Source: Pseudomonadota bacterium (GTDB lineage Bacteria; Pseudomonadota; Gammaproteobacteria; Xanthomonadales; Xanthomonadaceae). Taken from it: a stretch of DNA of 8,144 nucleotides. Where the stretch lies: NCBI GenBank assembly GCA_023393895.1, contig JAEXBT010000146.1:1-8144 (forward strand). Direction: 5' to 3'. Each line of letters starts with the position of its first letter. Position 1 is the stretch's first letter. Below, one piece after another: positions 1-7,295 of this stretch. The translations under genes and the position numbers were made by a program. The notes under the pieces are model-generated. The model searched no databases. It worked only from the letters and a program-made list of their open reading frames with translations, and had not been told where the DNA came from.

Positions 1-37
1 CCCTTAACCCTAGCCACTTCATCCTGCCGGAACCGCC

Positions 38-1834
38 ATGCGCACCGCACTTCTCGCCCTCGCCCTGTCCCTCGCACTCGCGGGTTGCACCACGCCGCCC
101 GTGGCGCCGCCGGCTGCCACCATTCCCGCCGTGCAGGCGCAGCCGGATGCCGCTTTCGCCACCCTGTCCAGGGACTGGCTTGATGGCATGTTCGCGCTCT
201 CGCCGATCTCCGCCACCTCGATCGGCGAGCATCGCCACGACGGAGAGATCGACGACCTCTCCGCCGAAGGCCGTGCCCGCAGCCTTGCGTTCTCGCGCGA
301 GATGCTGGCCCGGCTGGATGCCATCGATGCCGCGCGCCTCAATCGCGAGAACCAGGTCGATGCGTTGATCCTGCGCAACCAGTTGCAGTCGGACATCTGG
401 GGCAGTGAAGTCCTACAGTCCTGGGCCTGGGATCCGCAGCTCTACAGCGGGCTGGCCGGCAGCGCGATCTACAGCCTGATGGCGCGTGAATTCGCGCCGA
501 TGCCCGAGCGCCTGCGCTCGGCGACCTCGCGCATGGAAAAGCTGCCCGCGCTGTACGCGCAGATGCGCGCCAACCTCGATCCCGCGCGCGTGCCGAAGAT
601 CCATGCCGAAACGGTGGCGAAGCAGAACGCAGGCGTGCTCGCACTTGTAGAGCAGTTCATCGCGCCCAACGCCGGCCAGCTGCGTGGCGAGGACCGGCGG
701 CGTCTGGATGCCGCGATCGCGGGGCTGCGCGCGGCCGTCGCCGAGAACCAGACCTGGCTGGATGGCGTGCTGGTGCCCGGCGCGCGCGGCGATTACCGGC
801 TGGGTGCCGAGCGCTACGATGCCAAGCTGAAATTCTCGCTCAATTCCGCACTCTCACGCGCCGAGATCAAGCAGCGCGCCGAGGCCGAACTCAAGCGTGC
901 CCGAGGCGAGATGTACGAGATCGCCCGCCAGGTGCTGAAGGGGCGCAAGGGTGCCCCCGCCCTGCCGGCGCAGCCGAGCGACGCGCAGCGGCAGAAGGCG
1001 ATCGAGGCCGCGCTCGAGCTCGCCTACGCCGAGCGTCCCGCACGCGACCAGGTGGTGCCGTTCGCCAAGCAGACACTCGCCATCGCCACCGACTTCGTGC
1101 GCAAGCACGACCTCGTCACCGTGCCCGACGATCCGGTGAAGGTGATCCTGATGCCGGAGTTCCAGCGCGGCGTGGCGGTCGCCTATTGCGACTCACCGGG
1201 TCCGCTCGACAAGGGGCTCGACACCTATTACGCGATCTCGCCGATCCCCGACGACTGGACCGCCCAACAGACCGAGTCATTCCTGCGCGAGTACAACGAC
1301 CGCATGATCCACCTGCTGTCGATCCACGAGGCGATGCCCGGACATTACCTCGAGGGCGTGCATTCGGTGAATCATCCCTCCACGCTGCGCGCGGTGCTGC
1401 GTTCAGGCCTGTTCGCCGAGGGCTGGGCGGTCTACACCGAGGACATGCTGGCCGATGCCGGTTACCTCGACCATGACCCGCTGTTCCGGCTGGTGCAGCT
1501 GAAGTTCTACCTGCGCACGATCGGCAACGCGATCCTCGACCAGGGCGTGCACGTCGATGGCTGGAGCCGCGCGCAGGCGATGGACTTCATGACCCGCCAG
1601 ACCTTCCAGCAGGAGCGCGAAGCCGCCGGCAAATGGGTGCGCGCGCAGCTGACCTCGGCACAGCTGCCGACCTACTTCGTCGGCGTGCAGGAACACTTCG
1701 ACACCCGTCAGGCAGTGGAGGCGCGGCTGGGCAGCCAGTTCAAGCTCAAGGCCTATCACGACCAGGTGCTGTCCTACGGCGCGCCGCCTGTGCGCTTCGT
1801 CAGGCAGCTGATGCTGGACGAGCCGATCCGCTGA
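38..1834 (+). CDS. DUF885 family lipoprotein, putative metallopeptidase
   Basis: A 598-residue protein of the DUF885 family, which is poorly characterised but carries a zinc-peptidase-like signature. Residues 1-17 form a lipoprotein signal: a short hydrophobic stretch ending in the lipobox L-A-G-C with Cys17, so the mature protein should be anchored in the inner or outer membrane facing the periplasm. A proline/alanine-rich linker (about 18-35) leads into the DUF885 domain (about 40-590). The family hallmark HEAMPGH lies at residues 430-436 (His430, Glu431, His436), followed by EGWAVY with Glu461 as a likely third metal ligand. The length is normal for the family. The ATG at 38 is chosen because it opens the signal peptide; a weak GGAA sits five bases upstream. 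Only 37 bp of upstream DNA is present, so its promoter and any upstream operon partner are unseen. It converges on the HD-GYP gene with 9 bp between stops. The substrate is unknown; peptidase activity is inferred from the motif. Confidence 0.93.
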   Translation: MRTALLALALSLALAGCTTPPVAPPAATIPAVQAQPDAAFATLSRDWLDGMFALSPISATSIGEHRHDGEIDDLSAEGRARSLAFSREMLARLDAIDAARLNRENQVDALILRNQLQSDIWGSEVLQSWAWDPQLYSGLAGSAIYSLMAREFAPMPERLRSATSRMEKLPALYAQMRANLDPARVPKIHAETVAKQNAGVLALVEQFIAPNAGQLRGEDRRRLDAAIAGLRAAVAENQTWLDGVLVPGARGDYRLGAERYDAKLKFSLNSALSRAEIKQRAEAELKRARGEMYEIARQVLKGRKGAPALPAQPSDAQRQKAIEAALELAYAERPARDQVVPFAKQTLAIATDFVRKHDLVTVPDDPVKVILMPEFQRGVAVAYCDSPGPLDKGLDTYYAISPIPDDWTAQQTESFLREYNDRMIHLLSIHEAMPGHYLEGVHSVNHPSTLRAVLRSGLFAEGWAVYTEDMLADAGYLDHDPLFRLVQLKFYLRTIGNAILDQGVHVDGWSRAQAMDFMTRQTFQQEREAAGKWVRAQLTSAQLPTYFVGVQEHFDTRQAVEARLGSQFKLKAYHDQVLSYGAPPVRFVRQLMLDEPIR

Positions 1835-1843
1835 CCCAATGCC

Positions 1844-3067
1844 CTACAGACCGAGCGCCGCGGGGTCGAGCCCGTGGCTTCCCGGTGGCAGGCTGCGGGC
1901 GATGTGCACTTCGCGCAGCGAAGGCGTGCGATCGACATCCGAGAGATCCACCGGGATGAAGTGCGCACGCAACCGCTTCGCCGGGTTGGTAAGCATCATC
2001 ACCCGGGGCCGCAGCCGCTGATCCGGGTTCTGCGACATCACCATCCCCACTTCACCGGTATTGAGTTCCACCAACGTGCCCACAGGGTAAACGCCCAGGC
2101 AGCGCACGAACTGCTCGACCAGATCGGCGTCACACCATTCGTCGCGCCGCTTCACCAGTTGCTGCAACGCCTCGGCGCGACTGAACGCCCTGCGGTACGG
2201 ACGCTCGCTGGTCATCGCATCGAAGGCATCGACCAGCCCGGCGATGCGCCCGGCGAGGGGGATTTCGTCTTCACGCTTGCGCAGCGGGTAACCGCTGCCG
2301 TCGTGATGCTCGTGATGGTTGAGCACCATGTCCAGCACATCAGCGTCCGTGACCCCCGCCTGCCGTAGCCGTTCGGCGCCTTCGAAGACGTGCCGCTCGA
2401 CGAAGGCACGGCCGACCTCATCCAGTGGACCACGGTGGTTGATCAGGTCCGGTGGAACGGCGCCCATGCCGATATCGAGCAGCAGCGCGCCGGTGGCGAT
2501 CGATTTCACCTTGGCATCGTCGAAACCCAGATGCCGACCGAACGCGGCGGCCAGGGCACAACAGTTCACCGCATGGGTGTAGGTGTAATGGTGACGGCTG
2601 CGCAGCGACTCCAGCCAGAAATAGGCATCCGGGTTGCGGATCAGGCTACGCACCACCGGCTCGACGACTTGGTCGACTTCTTCCTGGCTGACCGGTGCGC
2701 CTTTCTGGATCTTTTCGAGCAGGCCCGCCACCCGCCCCGACAGCTGGTCGTGCAGGCCGGCGCTGGTCCTGACTTCCTCCTCGAAGCTCGCGTCGGCGGC
2801 AGACAGCTCATCGCCGCCCGACGCCGGTGCGACAGCCGCGTCAACGGGTGCCATCGCCCGTAGCGAGAAGGCCGAGGCGCGGGTGCTCTTCTCCAGATCG
2901 ATCCACACCCGCCGGGCATGGCGACGCACGTCGGCGATATCGTCGGTCGAGCGGACCATCAAGCCCTGCAGCGGGAATGGCGTGGCGGTCCAGTCACGAT
3001 CGAGGCGACTGACGAACATGCCGACCTGCAGGTCGGCAACATCGATTTCCTGTTCCAGCACATCCAT
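1844..3067 (-). CDS. DUF3391 / HD-GYP domain protein with degenerate HD motif
   Basis: A 407-residue cytoplasmic protein with no signal peptide or membrane segment. Residues 5-70 match the DUF3391 N-terminal domain (V.DLQVGMFVSRLDRDW), and a low-complexity acidic/alanine linker spans about 72-105. The HD-GYP domain (about 150-330) normally hydrolyses cyclic di-GMP. Metal-site residues visible are His165, His226, the HHExxDGxGYP block (251-261) and Asp280 (VDAFDAMTS). At the position of the canonical HDxGK the sequence is L197-D198-I-G-M201, so the HD histidine is leucine and the lysine is methionine. The signature GYP and its surrounding histidines are intact. The family suggests c-di-GMP phosphodiesterase activity, but the lost ligand makes reduced activity or a binding/sensor role plausible. 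The C-terminal part (about 325-375) resembles the extension common in DUF3391 HD-GYP proteins. It lies 10 bp downstream of the serine hydrolase on the same strand, with a GAGG ribosome site overlapping that gene's stop, so co-expression is likely. Confidence 0.95.
   Translation of the reverse strand: MDVLEQEIDVADLQVGMFVSRLDRDWTATPFPLQGLMVRSTDDIADVRRHARRVWIDLEKSTRASAFSLRAMAPVDAAVAPASGGDELSAADASFEEEVRTSAGLHDQLSGRVAGLLEKIQKGAPVSQEEVDQVVEPVVRSLIRNPDAYFWLESLRSRHHYTYTHAVNCCALAAAFGRHLGFDDAKVKSIATGALLLDIGMGAVPPDLINHRGPLDEVGRAFVERHVFEGAERLRQAGVTDADVLDMVLNHHEHHDGSGYPLRKREDEIPLAGRIAGLVDAFDAMTSERPYRRAFSRAEALQQLVKRRDEWCDADLVEQFVRCLGVYPVGTLVELNTGEVGMVMSQNPDQRLRPRVMMLTNPAKRLRAHFIPVDLSDVDRTPSLREVHIARSLPPGSHGLDPAALGL
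3019..3038. repeat. Perfect 20-bp palindrome inside the 5' end of the HD-GYP gene
   Basis: TGCCGACCTG (3019-3028) is followed directly by its exact reverse complement (3029-3038). It spans nucleotides 30-49 of the HD-GYP coding sequence and encodes ADLQVG plus the first base of Met. In mRNA it could form a stable hairpin just inside the gene; in DNA it could be a dimeric protein site. The encoded motif is conserved in DUF3391, so coincidence is possible. Confidence 0.6.
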
Positions 3068-3075
3068 GCCGCCAG

Positions 3076-3079
3076 CCTC
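3076..3079 (-). promoter_or_regulatory. Ribosome binding site of the HD-GYP gene overlapping the upstream stop codon
   Basis: On the minus strand GAGG lies eight bases before the HD-GYP ATG, and its first two bases are part of the TGA stop of the serine hydrolase. Ribosomes finishing the hydrolase would therefore terminate on the initiation site of the next gene. This supports co-transcription and possible translational coupling, and it fixes the HD-GYP start at 3067. Confidence 0.6.
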
Positions 3080-4691
3080 AGGGAGCGGGCCGCGCCGCCG
3101 GCGTCACCACCGGAGCCAGCCGCAGATCCTGGAAGTCGAAGCTGAAATCCGTCAGCGGCGACACCGGCTCCATGCGGACTTCACGAATCCTGCCGTCCGG
3201 ATCCAGCGCGAAGCTGACGAAGGCATCGGCGTTGAGCGAGCGGTCATTCCAGCGCACGATGAACGTGTCGTGCTGCCAGTGCTCCATCCGGCCCGCCAGC
3301 TCGCGCGTGCGGGCGAACTGCATCGACAGCGCATTGCCTGCAGCGCTGATCACCACATCCCCGTACCACGGGTCGCGGTAATTGCCGGCGTAGCGCGCCA
3401 GCGGCAACGAGGGCTTGGACCGCGCATCACGGGCGGCGAGATGCTTCTGCCAATCGGCGTCCGCATTCGCACCGGCCTTGGCGACTGCCTTTGCGTAGGC
3501 ATCCACCCAGTCGTGGGCGTCCTCCCCAAGCAGCAGGTCGAGCGCGCTGTAGGTCACCGCGTTGAATGCCGCGCCCGCTTCCTGGTTGGTCAGCACGATG
3601 ATGCCGATGCCGCGATCGGGCACCAGCGTCAGCCGCGAAACCATCCCGGGCCAGCCGCCGGTATGCCAGACCAGGCGCTCACCGCGATAGTCCGAGAGCA
3701 TCCAGCCCTGGCCGTAGCCGAGAAAGTTCGGCACCCCGCGCGCCAGTTCCGGCACGGCGGGCCTCGCGACGGGAATCGGCGTCAGCATCGTCCACATCTC
3801 GCGCTGGCGCTTCTCGGGGAACAGCTGGCCGCCTCCGCTCATCGAGCCGCCGGCCAACTGGACCTGCATCCACTTCGCCATGTCGTGCACGCTGCTGTAT
3901 AGACCGCCGGCACCGGAGGCGTTGCGCCAGGTCAGGGTGCCGACCGGCCGCAGCGTCTTGAAATCGAACTTGGCGTGGCCGGTCGCCGCATTGTCGCCGG
4001 GCCTGAGGTCGTCGGCGTTGTAGCGGGTCTCCGCCATGCCCAGCGGCGTGAACACGCGCTGCTGCAGGAAGTCCTTGAACGTCATGCCCGCGGCTTCCTC
4101 CACCACCAGCTGGGCCACGGCGTAGAGGATGTTGTCGTAGGCGTACTGCCCGCGGAACTGCCCGGTCAGCGGCACGTCCTTCAGGCGCTCGACGACTTCA
4201 CGGGTGGTGTAATCGGTGGTCGGCCAGTACAGCAGGTCGCCGGCGCCCAGCGAAAGCCCACTGCGATGCGCCAGCAGGTCGCGGATGCGCATCTCGTGAG
4301 TGACGTAGGGGTCAGCCATGCGAAACCACGGCAGATGGTCGATGACGCGATCGGTCATCTCCAGCTTGCCGTCCTCGGCCAGCATCTGCAGGGCGGTCGC
4401 GGTGAACGCCTTGGTGTTGCTGGCGATGGCGAACATGGTGTGGGCATCGACGGGCGCCGGCTTGCCGGCCTCGCGCACGCCGTAGCCGCGCTCCAGAACC
4501 ACCTCACCGTCACGCACCAGCGCGACGGCGATGCCCGGCACGTTGAAGCGTTCGCGCACGGCCTCGACGCGAGCATCGAAGGCCTGGATAGCGGCGGCAT
4601 CAGGGGCCGGTTGCGGCGCCGGAGCCTGGCCGAACACGGTGGAAGGAAGGACAAGCAACGCCAGCAGGGCGAGGCGGGGCAGTCGCAGCAT
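3078..4691 (-). CDS. Secreted serine hydrolase, class-C beta-lactamase family, with C-terminal DUF3471-like domain
   Basis: A 537-residue serine hydrolase of the beta-lactamase class C / penicillin-binding-protein-like / esterase superfamily. Residues 1-23 form a Sec signal peptide (hydrophobic core 5-18, likely cleaved around G-Q-A), so the enzyme acts in the periplasm or outside the cell. The catalytic domain spans about 35-385. Its motifs are S91-N-T-K94 (nucleophile Ser91 and Lys94), Y185-D-N187 (the YxN motif) and H343-T-G345 (the KTG equivalent, with His as in many class-C-like esterases and peptidases). Residues about 420-515 resemble DUF3471, a beta-rich domain often appended to this family. 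The length is typical for the two-domain form. The family includes D-aminopeptidases, esterases and beta-lactam hydrolases; sequence alone does not choose between them, and a dedicated resistance enzyme is less likely. No good Shine-Dalgarno precedes the ATG, but the signal peptide fixes the start. It is the first gene of a likely two-gene unit with the HD-GYP gene and diverges from the DUF72 gene. Confidence 0.95.
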   Translation of the reverse strand: MLRLPRLALLALLVLPSTVFGQAPAPQPAPDAAAIQAFDARVEAVRERFNVPGIAVALVRDGEVVLERGYGVREAGKPAPVDAHTMFAIASNTKAFTATALQMLAEDGKLEMTDRVIDHLPWFRMADPYVTHEMRIRDLLAHRSGLSLGAGDLLYWPTTDYTTREVVERLKDVPLTGQFRGQYAYDNILYAVAQLVVEEAAGMTFKDFLQQRVFTPLGMAETRYNADDLRPGDNAATGHAKFDFKTLRPVGTLTWRNASGAGGLYSSVHDMAKWMQVQLAGGSMSGGGQLFPEKRQREMWTMLTPIPVARPAVPELARGVPNFLGYGQGWMLSDYRGERLVWHTGGWPGMVSRLTLVPDRGIGIIVLTNQEAGAAFNAVTYSALDLLLGEDAHDWVDAYAKAVAKAGANADADWQKHLAARDARSKPSLPLARYAGNYRDPWYGDVVISAAGNALSMQFARTRELAGRMEHWQHDTFIVRWNDRSLNADAFVSFALDPDGRIREVRMEPVSPLTDFSFDFQDLRLAPVVTPAARPAP

Positions 4692-4710
4692 GGGATCAAA
4701 CGATTCGGGG

Positions 4711-4732
4711 GATACGTACAGACTACGTCATC
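4711..4732. promoter_or_regulatory. Imperfect dyad in the divergent hydrolase/DUF72 spacer
   Basis: GATACGTA (4711-4718) and TACGTCATC (4724-4732) form an imperfect inverted repeat, with one extra base in the right arm, around a 5-base centre. The TACGT units repeat 11 bp apart, about one helical turn. It sits mid-spacer between two divergent starts, where an operator would be expected. No regulator is encoded nearby, so this is only a candidate. Confidence 0.25.
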
Positions 4733-4751
4733 GGGCTGCATCGCGGGCGTC

Positions 4752-4757
4752 TACACT
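4752..4757 (+). promoter_or_regulatory. Candidate -10 element for a leaderless DUF72 transcript
   Basis: TACACT fits the TANNNT -10 pattern and ends five bases before the ATG at 4763, which would put the transcription start at or within about one base of the initiation codon. No Shine-Dalgarno is present. No convincing -35 is found 16-18 bp upstream, so the call rests on the hexamer and its spacing. Confidence 0.4.
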
Positions 4758-4762
4758 GGGCC

Positions 4763-5578
4763 ATGGCGGAGACCGGGACCATACGTGCGGGCATGGGTGG
4801 CTGGGTGTTCGCCCCCTGGCGCGACAACTTCTATCCCGCCGGCTGGGTACAGCGACGGGAACTGGAGTACGCCAGCCGCCAAGTCGGTGCCATCGAGATC
4901 AACAGCACCTATTACCGTGCACAGAATCCGTCCACCTATGCGCGCTGGCGCGATGAAACGCCCGTGGGCTTCGTTTTCAGTGCCAAGGCGCCCAAGCGGA
5001 TCATGCAGTCGAGGCGTCTGGCCGGGACACGTGGGCAGGTCGAGGATTTCCTCGGCGACTTGATCACGCTCGACAACCGGCTCGGCCCGGTCGTCTGGCA
5101 GATCGACCGCGGGCAGCGCCTGGACCGGGAAGACTTCACCGCCTTCCTTGACCTGCTTCCCGCGCGGCTGGACGGACACCGACTGCGCCACGCCCTGGAC
5201 GTGCGCGATGCGACGTTCGTGGATGCCGATCATGTGGCGCGCGCCCGGGCACGCGGCATGGCGATCGTTTTCACCGACGCCCCGGAGCTGCCACAGGCCG
5301 CCGACCTCACCGCCGATTTCGTCTACGCCCGACTGATGCGCAGCCGCAGCGGGCTGGCGGACGGCTACGCGCGGGAGGAAATCGCGTACTGGGCCGGCAT
5401 CGCGCGCGACTGGAGCCAAGGCAAGGATCCGGTCGAACTCCCGCATGCCTCTCCGGTGCCGGCCACGCCCGCTGCCCGCGACGTGTTCGTCTTTTTCATC
5501 GCAGCGGCGAAGGAACGCAACCCTGCCGCGGCACTGGCGTTGCAACGCCAGCTCGGCATCTGCCACGGCGGCGCCTGA
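4763..5578 (+). CDS. DUF72 (YecE-like) family protein
   Basis: A 271-residue cytoplasmic protein of the DUF72/YecE family, which adopts a TIM-barrel-like fold and has no firmly established reaction. Family landmarks appear in order: an N-terminal GMGGW...PWRDNFYP (10-25), the conserved EINSTYYR (45-52), FSAKAPKRI (72-80), the LGPVVWQ strand (108-114), a DVRDATF segment (146-152) matching the usual ER.xSW region, VYARLM (188-193) and the closing FVFFIAAAKERNPAAALALQ (242-261), where other members have a variant of FNN...APxNA. The usual RxHG after the YAR strand is RLMRSRSG here, so it is a divergent member. Length is normal or slightly long. No Shine-Dalgarno is visible before the ATG; instead a TACACT hexamer ends five bases upstream, suggesting a leaderless mRNA. 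It diverges from the serine hydrolase and converges on hutU with 8 bp between stops. Nothing in the context indicates a pathway. Confidence 0.92.
   Translation: MAETGTIRAGMGGWVFAPWRDNFYPAGWVQRRELEYASRQVGAIEINSTYYRAQNPSTYARWRDETPVGFVFSAKAPKRIMQSRRLAGTRGQVEDFLGDLITLDNRLGPVVWQIDRGQRLDREDFTAFLDLLPARLDGHRLRHALDVRDATFVDADHVARARARGMAIVFTDAPELPQAADLTADFVYARLMRSRSGLADGYAREEIAYWAGIARDWSQGKDPVELPHASPVPATPAARDVFVFFIAAAKERNPAAALALQRQLGICHGGA
5534..5551. repeat. Perfect 18-bp palindrome near the 3' end of the DUF72 gene
   Basis: CTGGCGTTG (5534-5542) is followed by its exact reverse complement (5543-5551), 24 bp before the DUF72 stop and 35 bp from the end of the convergent hutU. It encodes LALQRQ. RNA from either strand could fold into the same hairpin, but no T tract follows on either side. 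Confidence 0.55.
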
Positions 5579-5590
5579 GACAGCGCTCAG
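5575..5590. repeat. Short inverted repeat spanning both convergent stop codons
   Basis: CTGAG (5575-5579) and CTCAG (5586-5590) surround a 6-base loop. The TGA of DUF72 lies in one arm and the TGA of hutU, read on the minus strand, in the other. With a stem of only 5 bp and no T tract it is a weak candidate for a shared bidirectional terminator, and the only structure in the 8-bp spacer. Confidence 0.3.
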
Positions 5591-7266
5591 CTCATCGGCA
5601 AGCGGAGTCCCTGCTCGCGCGCGCATTCGCGGGCGATGTCGTAGCCGGCATCGGCATGGCGCATCACGCCGGTGCCCGGGTCGTTCCACAGCACCCGCGC
5701 GATGCGCTTGTCGGCCGCTTCCGTGCCATCGCAGACGATGACCACGCCGCTGTGCTGCGAGAAGCCCATCCCGACGCCACCGCCGTGGTGCAGGCTGACC
5801 CAAGTGGCGCCGCCGGCGACGTTGAGCATCGCGTTGAGCAACGGCCAGTCGGAAACCGCATCGCTCCCATCGCGCATCGACTCGGTTTCGCGGTTGGGCG
5901 ATGCCACGCTGCCGGAATCCAGATGGTCGCGACCGATGACGACGGGCGCCTTCAACTCGCCGTTGCGCACCATCTCGTTGAAGGCCAGGCCGAGCTTGTG
6001 GCGCAGACCCAGGCCCACCCAGCAGATCCGCGCCGGCAAGCCCTGGAAGCTGATGCGCTCGCGCGCCATGTCCAGCCAGCGGTGCAGGTGCGGATCATCC
6101 GGGATCAGCTCCTTGACCTTGGCGTCGGTCTTGTAGATGTCTTCCGGGTCGCCGGACAGCGCCACCCAGCGGAACGGGCCTATGCCGCGGCAGAACAGCG
6201 GGCGCACATAGGCCGGCACGAAGCCGGGGAAGTCGAACGCGTTCCTGCAGCCGACATCGAAGGCCATCTGGCGGATGTTGTTGCCGTAATCGACGGTCGG
6301 GATGCCCTGCGCGTGGAAGGCGAGCATCGCCTCGACATGCACGCGCATCGACTGCTTGGCGGCGTCGCGCACCTGCTCCGGGTTGGCCTTCTGCTCGGTC
6401 TCCCACTGCTCCACCGTCCAGCCGATCGGCAGGTAGCCATGCACCGGGTCGTGCGCGGAGGTCTGGTCAGTGACGCAATCCGGGCGCACGCCACGCTTCA
6501 CCAGCTCCGGCAGGATTTCGGCGGCGTTGCCCAGCAGCGCGATGGACTTGGCTTCGCCGGCTTGAGTGTATTTCTCGATGCGTGCTAGCGCATCGTCGAG
6601 ATCGTTGGCCTGCTCATCGACATATTTCGTGCGCAGGCGGAAATCGATGCTGCTCTGGCGGCATTCGATGTTGAGCGAGCACGCCCCTGCCAGCGAGGCC
6701 GCCAGCGGCTGCGCGCCACCCATGCCGCCGAGGCCTGCGGTGAGAATCCACTTGCCGGCCAGCGAGCCGCCGTAATGCTGGCGCCCCATCTCCACGAAGG
6801 TTTCGTAGGTGCCCTGCACGATGCCCTGCGAGCCGATGTAGATCCACGAGCCCGCCGTCATCTGGCCGTACATCATCAGGCCCTTGCGGTCGAGCTCGTT
6901 GAAGTGCTCCCACGTGGCCCAGTGCGGGACGAGGTTGGAGTTGGAGATCAGCACGCGCGGCGCATCGGCATGGGTGGGGAACACGCCTACCGGCTTGCCG
7001 GACTGCACCAGCAGCGTCTCCTCGTCACCGAGGGTCTTGAGCGTTTCGAGGATGGCATCGAAGCAGGCCCAGTCACGCGCGGCACGGCCGATGCCGCCGT
7101 AGACCACCAGATCCTCCGGGCGCTCGGCCACCTCGGCGTCGAGGTTGTTCTGCAGCATCCGGAACGGAGCCTCGGTCAGCCAGCTGCGGCAGGTGAGCTG
7201 GTTGCCGCGCGGGGCGCGGATCACGCGCGAAGGGTCGTGGCGGGACGGGGTCGCGGAATCGGCCAT
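5587..7266 (-). CDS. hutU: Urocanate hydratase (urocanase)
   Basis: A 559-residue cytoplasmic enzyme that converts urocanate and water to imidazolonepropionate, the second step of histidine degradation, using tightly bound NAD+ as electrophile. The sequence is urocanase from end to end: [19 protein letters not shown] near the N-terminus (16-34), [13 protein letters not shown] (54-66), a glycine-rich [10 protein letters not shown] (177-186) in the NAD+-binding region, [10 protein letters not shown] (358-367), and the family signature [12 protein letters not shown] (407-418) with the active-site cysteine at residue 415. [15 protein letters not shown] (493-507) is also intact. Length matches the family (about 555-560), with no frameshift or missing block. 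The ATG at 7266 gives an N-terminus slightly longer than common homologues, and its Shine-Dalgarno is poor. Unusually, hutH, hutI, hutG/hutF and hutC are not adjacent: the gene is preceded by a small secreted-protein gene and followed by a convergent DUF72 gene, so the rest of the pathway must be elsewhere or beyond the window. Confidence 0.98.
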   Translation of the reverse strand: MADSATPSRHDPSRVIRAPRGNQLTCRSWLTEAPFRMLQNNLDAEVAERPEDLVVYGGIGRAARDWACFDAILETLKTLGDEETLLVQSGKPVGVFPTHADAPRVLISNSNLVPHWATWEHFNELDRKGLMMYGQMTAGSWIYIGSQGIVQGTYETFVEMGRQHYGGSLAGKWILTAGLGGMGGAQPLAASLAGACSLNIECRQSSIDFRLRTKYVDEQANDLDDALARIEKYTQAGEAKSIALLGNAAEILPELVKRGVRPDCVTDQTSAHDPVHGYLPIGWTVEQWETEQKANPEQVRDAAKQSMRVHVEAMLAFHAQGIPTVDYGNNIRQMAFDVGCRNAFDFPGFVPAYVRPLFCRGIGPFRWVALSGDPEDIYKTDAKVKELIPDDPHLHRWLDMARERISFQGLPARICWVGLGLRHKLGLAFNEMVRNGELKAPVVIGRDHLDSGSVASPNRETESMRDGSDAVSDWPLLNAMLNVAGGATWVSLHHGGGVGMGFSQHSGVVIVCDGTEAADKRIARVLWNDPGTGVMRHADAGYDIARECAREQGLRLPMS

Positions 7267-7295
7267 GGCGCGCTCGCTGTGCGGGTGAGCCGCCG

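Noticed and set aside
712..723. 12-bp palindrome CCGCGATCGCGG in the DUF885 gene
   Set aside because: Palindromes of this length arise readily in GC-rich coding DNA, and nothing in the position suggests a role.
2634..3902. Long plus-strand open frame of 422 codons
   Set aside because: It is antisense to the HD-GYP and serine hydrolase genes, crosses both, and its translation is arginine/histidine-rich without any family motif. Long antisense frames are expected at this GC content.
3078..4691. Calling the serine hydrolase an AmpC-type antibiotic-resistance gene
   Set aside because: Motifs place it in the broad class-C fold family, but the HTG third motif and appended DUF3471-like domain fit the esterase/peptidase branches better.
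3975..5063. Plus-strand open frame of 362 codons
   Set aside because: It is antisense to the serine hydrolase, then overlaps the DUF72 gene in another frame; both of those show clear family motifs while this translation shows none.
4751..5803. Minus-strand open frame of 350 codons
   Set aside because: It is antisense to all of DUF72 and runs into hutU out of frame. Composition is shadow-like and no domain is recognisable.
5656..6588. Plus-strand open frame of 310 codons within hutU
   Set aside because: Its histidine/alanine/arginine-rich translation is the complement of a highly conserved enzyme, hence a shadow.
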